From: Flavobacterium sp.
Lineage (GTDB): Bacteria > Bacteroidota > Bacteroidia > Flavobacteriales > Flavobacteriaceae
Direction of reading: 5' to 3'
Assembly (NCBI GenBank): GCA_012270005.1
Contig: JAAXJD010000061.1
Coordinates: forward strand, 1 to 37,466
DNA: 37,466 nt
Shown: one piece after another, positions 32,070 through 37,466 of the stretch
Layout: each line of letters begins with the position of its first letter
Numbering within the stretch: the first letter of the stretch is position 1
Made by a program: the position numbers and the translations under genes
The notes under the pieces: generated by a model
Seen by the model: the letters and a program-made list of their open reading frames with translations, nothing else
What the model was told of the DNA's origin: nothing
Databases searched by the model: none

Positions 32070-32138
32070 CAAAGTTCGGGAGTAGTAGCGTTTAAGGCAG
32101 TTAGAGACCGATTAGAAAAAAATTAGAAAACCATTAGA
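32070..32138 (-). promoter_or_regulatory. Response-regulator operator and promoter of the efflux operon
   Basis: ATTAGA occurs at 32111, 32122 and 32133, with a fourth copy GTTAGA at 32100: four repeats exactly 11 bp apart, read TCTAAT in the direction of transcription. Tandem 11-bp sites are what OmpR/PhoB-family regulators bind. Downstream GAACTTTG (32077-32070) is one base off TAnnTTTG, so the repeats cover the -33 region, as for an activator touching RNA polymerase. The efflux start codon is at 32048. Confidence 0.6.
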
Positions 32139-32141
32139 ATT

Positions 32142-33509
32142 TTAAAGATGCTGTAACGTAATTACAAATTCTGAACCTTTACAAACCACCGACGTTACGC
32201 TAATAGTGCCATTATGCAGAATAACAATCCTACGGGTAAGCGAAAGGCCTATGCCGTTACCTTCTGCAAACTTTTTGTTTTTACCTCTGTAAAACGGGGT
32301 AAAAAGGTTGTCTATATCTGTTTGCTCTATACCTATGCCGTTATCCGAAAAAGTAATTATAAGAGCATTTTCATTAAACGAAATGGTAATGCGGCAGCGC
32401 TTGTTTGTACTAAATTTGCAGGCATTTTCTATAATATTCATAAATGCTACACGCAGCAGGTATTCGTTGCCGTTAACTGTAACCTGGCTGTCGCTGTCTG
32501 AAAATCCGTCGAAGTTTATCTCTGCTTCATAGCCTTTATTAGCCACCTGTACAATATGCAGAGCGTCTAAAAGCAACTCGTCTGCACGCACGGGCTTCAT
32601 AGAAATTTCGGAAGGATCATAACTTGCCTTAGCCAAATCTAAAAGGCTATTAGACAATTTTACAAGGCGTGAGGCATCTTTAAGGGCGTTTTTAACCGCG
32701 TACTTATATTCGTCAACGGTTTTGTCGTTACGGTCAGCAAGTTCCAGCTCAGTAATTATGGCTGCCAGCGGCGTACGGATTTCATGTGAAATATTTGAAA
32801 TAAATTGCTTTTGCGAATCAAATGAATTTTCAAGGCGCGTAAGCATGGTATTAAAGGTTTGTGAAAGCGTGTTAAGCTCATCTTTCCCCTCTGTAACATC
32901 AAGCCTAAGATGTAAGTTAGACCCCGAAATAAGGTTGGCTTTCTCTGTAATGTCGGTTATGGGTTCCAAAGCTTTTTTAGAGAAATACAACGCCAAAAAG
33001 TACAACAGCGGTAAAGTAATAAAGAATACCAAAACACTGGTTTCAAAACGGCTGTCGAGTTTTTTATAACCGTATTTATCATAAGCAATAGCGGTAATAA
33101 TGTAGTTTTTGCCCTTATAGGCATGTAGAATACCGGTTACCTGCCAGCCGTTTTGCGTAAAGTTAATATGGCCCTTATCGCGTATTTTGGAAAGCATCGC
33201 CCGGGTTTCTTTTACCGCATCTATTTCTTTAGAGTCGTGATAAAGCAGCTTTAAATCTTCGCTAAAAATAGCCACCTCTACTTCATTGATAGTAAGCCTG
33301 TTATTTTTGTAAATATCCTGTAGGGTTTTAGCATCTACCTTCGCGTCAAAATACAGGTTCGCCTTGGTTACAGCCTCCCGTTCCAGGCGTGTGTAGAACT
33401 CCTTTTCACGGTCATTTTTTGCGGAGATATAAATGATAAAAGCGAAACCTAACAGCACAGCAGCTGTAAGGGCAAGATAAAGCAGGCTGAGTCGGGTACG
33501 TATTTTCAT
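32142..33509 (-). CDS. Sensor histidine kinase of the efflux two-component system
   Basis: A 455-residue membrane kinase of CusS/CzcS build. It has membrane helices at about 10-30 and 157-176 around a 125-residue periplasmic sensor domain. HAMP follows at about 178-230, then the phospho-acceptor motif FISNISHEIRTPLAA with His242, and an ATPase domain with NIIENACKFS, FSDNGIGIEQTDIDNLF and EGNGIGLSLTRRIV. All boxes are intact. Its start overlaps the response regulator by four bases (ATGA). It lies 93 bp before the efflux operon on the same strand, so it probably senses the exported metal. Confidence 0.93.
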   Translation of the reverse strand: MKIRTRLSLLYLALTAAVLLGFAFIIYISAKNDREKEFYTRLEREAVTKANLYFDAKVDAKTLQDIYKNNRLTINEVEVAIFSEDLKLLYHDSKEIDAVKETRAMLSKIRDKGHINFTQNGWQVTGILHAYKGKNYIITAIAYDKYGYKKLDSRFETSVLVFFITLPLLYFLALYFSKKALEPITDITEKANLISGSNLHLRLDVTEGKDELNTLSQTFNTMLTRLENSFDSQKQFISNISHEIRTPLAAIITELELADRNDKTVDEYKYAVKNALKDASRLVKLSNSLLDLAKASYDPSEISMKPVRADELLLDALHIVQVANKGYEAEINFDGFSDSDSQVTVNGNEYLLRVAFMNIIENACKFSTNKRCRITISFNENALIITFSDNGIGIEQTDIDNLFTPFYRGKNKKFAEGNGIGLSLTRRIVILHNGTISVTSVVCKGSEFVITLQHL

Positions 33510-34195
33510 AGTTCTTCACGAAGCATAAAACCCATTCCCGGTTTGGTGTGGATAAGTTTAACGGTAAAATCCTTGTCTATCTTTTTGCGTAGGTAGTTAA
33601 TGTAAACATCAATAAAGTTAGTACCCGTGTTAAAATGGGTATCCCATACATTCTCGGCAATTTCTGCCCTCGAAAGTACTTTTTCAGGATGCTTTAACAG
33701 GTACTCCAGCAGCTTAAATTCTTTAGGGGTTAGGTTTATGGCATTGCCTGCACGTATTACCTCTTTAGTGGCAACATTAACTTTAAGGTCGGCATAGGAA
33801 AGCACATTTGAGGCAGGTACAGTAGCAGCACCTGAACGCTTTAATAACGCACGTATACGCGCCATTAGTTCCCGTAACTCAAAGGGCTTTACCATATAAT
33901 CGTCGGCTCCGGCATCAAAACCGTCAAGCTTATCGTCTGTATTGCCCAGGGCGGTGAGCATAATTATGGGGGCTTCGGGATTAATACGCCTAAACTGGCG
34001 GCAAATATCGAGCCCGCTTAATCCCGGTAAAATAATATCGGTAATTACAAGATTAAAACGCTGCGCGGCAAAGGTGCTTATGGCTTCAATACCATCGGCT
34101 ACGGCTATTACCTCAAATCCATGCTCTGTTAATCCTCTTACAAGAAGTTCTGAAACACGCGCGTCGTCTTCCACCACCAGGATTTTCTGTGTCAT
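33506..34195 (-). CDS. OmpR-family response regulator
   Basis: A 229-residue regulator. The receiver domain has Asp10/Asp11, phospho-acceptor Asp53 in VITDIILPG and Lys103 in MVKPFE. The winged-helix DNA-binding domain (about 130-229) ends HTKPGMGFMLREEL. The spacing and the NTGTNFIDVYINYLRKKID stretch resemble heavy-metal regulators of the CusR/CzcR type rather than KdpE. It is translated with the histidine kinase (4-base overlap). The 11-bp repeats before the efflux operon are its likely target. Its own promoter was not clear in the 53-bp gap after the Kdp-linked kinase, so read-through from that gene is possible. Confidence 0.93.
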   Translation of the reverse strand: MTQKILVVEDDARVSELLVRGLTEHGFEVIAVADGIEAISTFAAQRFNLVITDIILPGLSGLDICRQFRRINPEAPIIMLTALGNTDDKLDGFDAGADDYMVKPFELRELMARIRALLKRSGAATVPASNVLSYADLKVNVATKEVIRAGNAINLTPKEFKLLEYLLKHPEKVLSRAEIAENVWDTHFNTGTNFIDVYINYLRKKIDKDFTVKLIHTKPGMGFMLREEL

Positions 34196-34248
34196 GCTTA
34201 TAAAGGATTTTACCGCAACAAAAATAACAAAAACCCGCTCTGTTTAGG

Positions 34249-35982
34249 CTACTTGTTATCTTTTACCGCATTCAGGGTTATGCTAAACACTGTGCCGCCA
34301 CCTACTTTGCTCTGTACCGTTATACTGCCACCCATAGCCTGGATAAACTCCCTGCTTATGGCAAGACCCAGGCCTGTGCCTCCCTTAATGCTGCCGGGTA
34401 CTTTAAAATACCTGTCGAAAATACGGTTAAGGTAATTTTCAGGAATACCCACACCGGAATCGGCAACTTTTAAAATTACCTTGTCGTTAGCGGCGCTAAC
34501 ATCCAGCTTTATACTGCTGTTTTCGTAAGAATAGCGAATGGCGTTAGAAATCAGGTTAGAAATCACCCAAACCATCTTATCCTTATCCGCCGTTACAAGT
34601 GGCAACTCCTGCGGAATATTGGCTTCAAGCAGCAAACCTTTGTTGTTAGCCGTTTGTCGATTGGCCTGTAATGCTTCCTCTACAAGGCCTGCAAGGCTGC
34701 AAGGCTGGTTTTTAATTTGCCATTTGCCTGCCTCTACCTGGCTTATGTCCAGCAGTTCGCCTGTAGTACGCAGTAAACGCTCGGCATCGTCTTTAATGCC
34801 TGTTATAAGGTTTTTCTGTTCATCGTTTAAAACACCTATCCTTTCGTTTTCTAAAAGTTGAAGACTCATTTTCATACTGGCAATGGGCGTTTTAAACTCA
34901 TGCGATACCGTAGCAATAAAGTTGGTCTTGGCTTCATCAAGCTCTTTGTGGGCAGTAATGTTTCGCAGTATTACTACCGAACCTATTTTTTTTTGCTGGG
35001 TTTCGCCAGTAGGTACAATTTGTATGGGTACAATGTTTTTTTCAAAATAGCCTTCTTTACCCTCAGAGAATATTTTTAAAACCTCCCTTGGTTTTACATC
35101 TCCCAGTACGGCTTCCCGGCTTAAATCCCTTATAAGGTCGTTAGTAAGTGCTACTTCGCTTATATTTTTACCAATAATATTTTCCTTTTTAAGCGCCGTG
35201 ATTTTAAGCGCTTCTTCGTTTATAAATAGTATATAGTGTTTCTCATCCAGGCCTATAACAGGGTCTGCCATATTATCTATAAGCGTTTCTACTCTTTTCT
35301 TCTCCGTCATTAATTTTGCAAGGTCGCTGGCAGAGTATTCTTCCAGTTTTTGTGCCATAGAGTTAAAGGTACTGGCCATGGTGGCAAACTCATCATGCCC
35401 CTCTATGTACACGCGCTGCGAATAGTTTTTTTCTGCAATCTGGCGGATACTGTCGGTCAGCTTTTTTATGGGTGCGGCAATGGCTGTAGGCAGGTTAATA
35501 AACAGTAAAAACCCAAGGCTTATACACAGTGCAGCCGTAAATGTAAGCCACAATACAGAGCTGTCTGCTGTTTTCTCGGCCACGGCACTCTTGCGCTGTA
35601 TGGCATCCATATTAAGTTTCATAACACCGTTTAAAGATGCCCTTATGTTCCTTAAAACCGTTTTATCATCCGGATTTTTCTCTAACGATATATATTGTTG
35701 TTGCAGTTCTGTGGTAAACTCCTTCTCTCCTACTTCGGTGATGTTTGCAAGCTGCTTGTTAAGGTACAGTTTAAACTGGCTCAGGTTGTTTGCTGAAAGC
35801 GTATCTGCATCTATGGCTTTAAGCATATTACGGCTGTAATCAAGCGACTGGTAATTTGCCACCAGGATGTTCTTGGTATCCTGTGCCAGTAGGTTTACCT
35901 GCCTTATGGCAAAAGCCGATAGTATGGCTATGAGCAAAAACAACGTGCCCAGTGCCAGCTGCAGTTTAGTCCTTATTTTCAT
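34249..35982 (-). CDS. PAS/HAMP histidine kinase linked to the Kdp cluster
   Basis: A 577-residue kinase. It has a membrane helix at about 8-25, a helical periplasmic domain, and a second membrane helix at about 143-165. HAMP lies at about 168-222 and PAS at about 230-345 (MADPVIGLDEKHYILFINEEALKI). His361 is in FIATVSHEFKTPIAS, and the ATPase domain has NLISNAIRYSYEN, VADSGVGIPENYLNRIF and GGTGLGLAISREF. It begins four bases after the kinase-less KdpD gene. In classical KdpD the potassium-sensing half and the kinase half are one protein; here they are two, and this kinase has its own membrane sensor and PAS. It probably acts with the KdpD protein on a Kdp regulator encoded elsewhere. Confidence 0.9.
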   Translation of the reverse strand: MKIRTKLQLALGTLFLLIAILSAFAIRQVNLLAQDTKNILVANYQSLDYSRNMLKAIDADTLSANNLSQFKLYLNKQLANITEVGEKEFTTELQQQYISLEKNPDDKTVLRNIRASLNGVMKLNMDAIQRKSAVAEKTADSSVLWLTFTAALCISLGFLLFINLPTAIAAPIKKLTDSIRQIAEKNYSQRVYIEGHDEFATMASTFNSMAQKLEEYSASDLAKLMTEKKRVETLIDNMADPVIGLDEKHYILFINEEALKITALKKENIIGKNISEVALTNDLIRDLSREAVLGDVKPREVLKIFSEGKEGYFEKNIVPIQIVPTGETQQKKIGSVVILRNITAHKELDEAKTNFIATVSHEFKTPIASMKMSLQLLENERIGVLNDEQKNLITGIKDDAERLLRTTGELLDISQVEAGKWQIKNQPCSLAGLVEEALQANRQTANNKGLLLEANIPQELPLVTADKDKMVWVISNLISNAIRYSYENSSIKLDVSAANDKVILKVADSGVGIPENYLNRIFDRYFKVPGSIKGGTGLGLAISREFIQAMGGSITVQSKVGGGTVFSITLNAVKDNK

Positions 35983-35985
35983 TTT

Positions 35986-37107
35986 CTAAGAAAGTATTAC
36001 GAGGTCAATATCGCTGCTGGAAAGTTTATTAAGCAGCGACTTAAACACATTGGTAGACAAAATTACTTTAAATAAGTTTATGTGCGGCTTACCGATGCAA
36101 ATGGTAGTAACCTTGCGGGCTTCGGCAGTAGCCATAATAGCCGAAGCTATACCGGCGCTTTCTACCTTAACAATTTCTGCGCCCAGCTCCATGGCAAGCT
36201 TATAATTATTTATAAGCAGGCGTTGCTTGTTAAGCGCTATTTTATCGGGAGCTTCGGCAGGGGTTTCTACATACAGCAAAAACCACTTGCTGTGGTAATA
36301 ATTGGCAAGCCTTGCCGTTTTGCGTATTACCTTTTTAGCCGTTACGGGATTGCTGCTTATACAGGCCATAAAGCGCTCCTGCCTGCCTGTGTAGCCCGTA
36401 ACCTCAGTTTCTACCTTACGCTCTACCTGGCTGGCTACTTCTTTAAGGGCGAGTTCGCGCAGCCTTAGTATATGCTCTGACTTAAAAAAGTTAGATAACG
36501 CATAGGGTATTTTATCCTGGGTATATATTTTGCCTTCCTTAAGGCGGGTTATAAGCTCGTCTGCGGTAAGGTCTATATTTACCACCTCATCGGCGGCTTT
36601 TAGTACGCTATCGGGTATGCGCTCTTTTACTTCTATGCCGGTAATGTCCCTTACATCATCGTTAAGGCTTTCTATATGCTGAATGTTTACCGCGCTTATA
36701 ACATTTATCCCTGCATCAAGAATTTCCATAACGTCCTGCCAACGCTTTTCGTTACGGCTGCCCTCTATGTTAGTATGTGCAAGCTCATCTACCACAACCA
36801 CTTCGGGGCGAAGGTTAATAATGGCCTGTACATCCATTTCGTCCAGGTATTTCCCTTTATAGAAAATAGACCTGCGTGGCACTACCGGAAGCCCGTCCAG
36901 CAATTCGTGGGTTTCTTTACGGTTGTGCGTTTCTATATAGCCTATTTTTATATCGATACCGTTCCTGAGCAGGGTGTGCGCTTCCTGCAGCATACGGTAG
37001 GTTTTGCCTACACCGGCACTCATGCCGATGTAGACCTTAAACTTACCCCTGCGCGACCGCTGAATCAAGTCCAGGAAATGTTGCGCATTTGTATCTCTTT
37101 CTTCCAT
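35986..37107 (-). CDS. kdpD: KdpD N-terminal sensor protein (KdpD plus UspA domains, no kinase)
   Basis: A 373-residue cytoplasmic protein matching the N-terminal half of KdpD. The KdpD domain (about 20-230) has Walker A GMSAGVGKT (28-36) and Walker B VVVVDELAHTN. A universal-stress-protein domain fills about 230-373 (RFMACISSNPVTAKKVIRKTARLA; the end is VTTICIGKP). The four membrane helices and kinase of full KdpD (about 900 residues) are absent; the histidine kinase follows as a separate gene four bases later. It is involved in sensing low potassium and ionic strength. Its start overlaps the stop of the porin-like gene by one base (TAATG), so the whole block is one transcript. Confidence 0.93.
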   Translation of the reverse strand: MEERDTNAQHFLDLIQRSRRGKFKVYIGMSAGVGKTYRMLQEAHTLLRNGIDIKIGYIETHNRKETHELLDGLPVVPRRSIFYKGKYLDEMDVQAIINLRPEVVVVDELAHTNIEGSRNEKRWQDVMEILDAGINVISAVNIQHIESLNDDVRDITGIEVKERIPDSVLKAADEVVNIDLTADELITRLKEGKIYTQDKIPYALSNFFKSEHILRLRELALKEVASQVERKVETEVTGYTGRQERFMACISSNPVTAKKVIRKTARLANYYHSKWFLLYVETPAEAPDKIALNKQRLLINNYKLAMELGAEIVKVESAGIASAIMATAEARKVTTICIGKPHINLFKVILSTNVFKSLLNKLSSSDIDLVILS

Positions 37108-37466
37108 TAGAATGAAATTGCCAGTGCCGTAGTTACAAATGTATCTGTTGCCCTGAGATTGGCATTATTTACAAAAATATCGTCCTTACTGTTAAGTGTA
37201 CGTGCCTCTACCCTCCATACTACATTGCTGTACATGTTGTAGTCAAAATTTACCGAATAGCCCATGTTTTTAAACCCATTAGGTGTACCTGTGGGTATTA
37301 TAACCCCGTATTTATCGGCATAATATTCGCCCCTGGCACTAAGGTTTACTTTACTGTTTACCGAATAGCGCGCTATAACCACCGGCGAATACCAACAGCT
37401 GTAACTTTCGCTGCCTTTTGCCTTTTGCTCTGCCCCTATATCAAATCCGGTAATAATGCCCCATAT
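37107..37466 (-). CDS. C-terminal part of an outer-membrane porin-like protein (5' end outside window)
   Basis: The last 119 residues of a gene that continues past the window edge. The sequence shows alternating amphipathic strands (for example YSPVVIARYSVNSKVNLSAR, GYSVNFDYNM, VWRVEARTLN) and ends TTALAISF with a terminal Phe, the standard outer-membrane barrel ending. Porin-like genes of this type lie between kdpC and the sensor genes in many Bacteroidota Kdp clusters. Stop and start overlap with the KdpD gene by one base. The kdpABC genes are therefore expected just beyond the window. A role in potassium entry across the outer membrane is inferred from the operon. Confidence 0.8.
   Translation of the reverse strand: MWGIITGFDIGAEQKAKGSESYSCWYSPVVIARYSVNSKVNLSARGEYYADKYGVIIPTGTPNGFKNMGYSVNFDYNMYSNVVWRVEARTLNSKDDIFVNNANLRATDTFVTTALAISF

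Noticed and set aside
33506-34195. Response regulator as KdpE
   Set aside because: It is coupled by a 4-base overlap to the 455-residue kinase, its C-terminus resembles CusR/CzcR-type regulators, and matching 11-bp repeats lie at the efflux operon.
1-37466. tRNA, rRNA, CRISPR array or insertion sequence
   Set aside because: No cloverleaf-like sequence, repeat-spacer series or DDE transposase frame was found by eye. The only mobile-element gene is the serine recombinase.

Overview
The window reads as chromosomal DNA of a Bacteroidota bacterium, most likely a Flavobacteriaceae member. Signs of this are repeated promoter cores of the form TAnnTTTG, start codons without Shine-Dalgarno sequences, a secreted protein with a type IX secretion sorting domain, an endonuclease III without its iron-sulfur cluster, a KdpD sensor split from its kinase, and many outer-membrane barrel and lipoprotein genes. 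No tRNA, rRNA or CRISPR array was seen.

Layout. (1) 1-2900: A/T-rich accessory DNA with a cut-off tail-anchored protein, a possible GIY-YIG protein and a large serine recombinase; probably the end of an integrated element, followed by a gene remnant at about 2913-3060. (2) 3060-5420: 4,5-DOPA-type extradiol dioxygenase and D-lactate dehydrogenase on the minus strand, each followed by one copy of a roughly 180-bp non-coding repeat. Each repeat has its own minus-strand promoter core and terminator and looks like a pair of related small RNA genes. (3) 5518-7290: a lipoprotein and outer-membrane barrel pair, convergent with a YfcE-type phosphoesterase. (4) 7375-9117: an operon of an unknown protein, a HipA-like kinase and a DUF3037 protein. 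(5) 9215-13490: a five-gene operon of thioredoxin-like protein, ApbE flavin transferase, DUF4266 lipoprotein, DUF3570 outer-membrane barrel and an MbfA-type ferritin/VIT metal exporter, closed by a strong terminator. (6) 13498-21750: housekeeping and regulation: Bcp peroxiredoxin, Nth, an ECF sigma factor with a small partner, a DUF1905 protein, a lipoprotein, an ECF42-type sigma factor with its DGPF partner, and UvrA. (7) 21770-26300: a TPR protein, a J-domain protein, a DUF1648 membrane protein, a spermidine-synthase-like protein and a T9SS cargo protein. (8) 26332-34195: a heavy-metal RND efflux operon (TolC-like, adaptor, DUF190, pump) just downstream of a two-component system, with four 11-bp-spaced repeats in front of the efflux genes. 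(9) 34249-37466: the 3' part of a Kdp potassium cluster: a porin-like barrel, a kinase-less KdpD and a separate PAS histidine kinase.

The strongest candidates for something undescribed are the paired small RNAs (3059-3237 and 4215-4396) and the flavin/metal envelope operon (9215-13367). The HipA_2/DUF3037 operon and the phased-repeat operator of the efflux system come next. All assignments come from reading the sequence; no database search was run.
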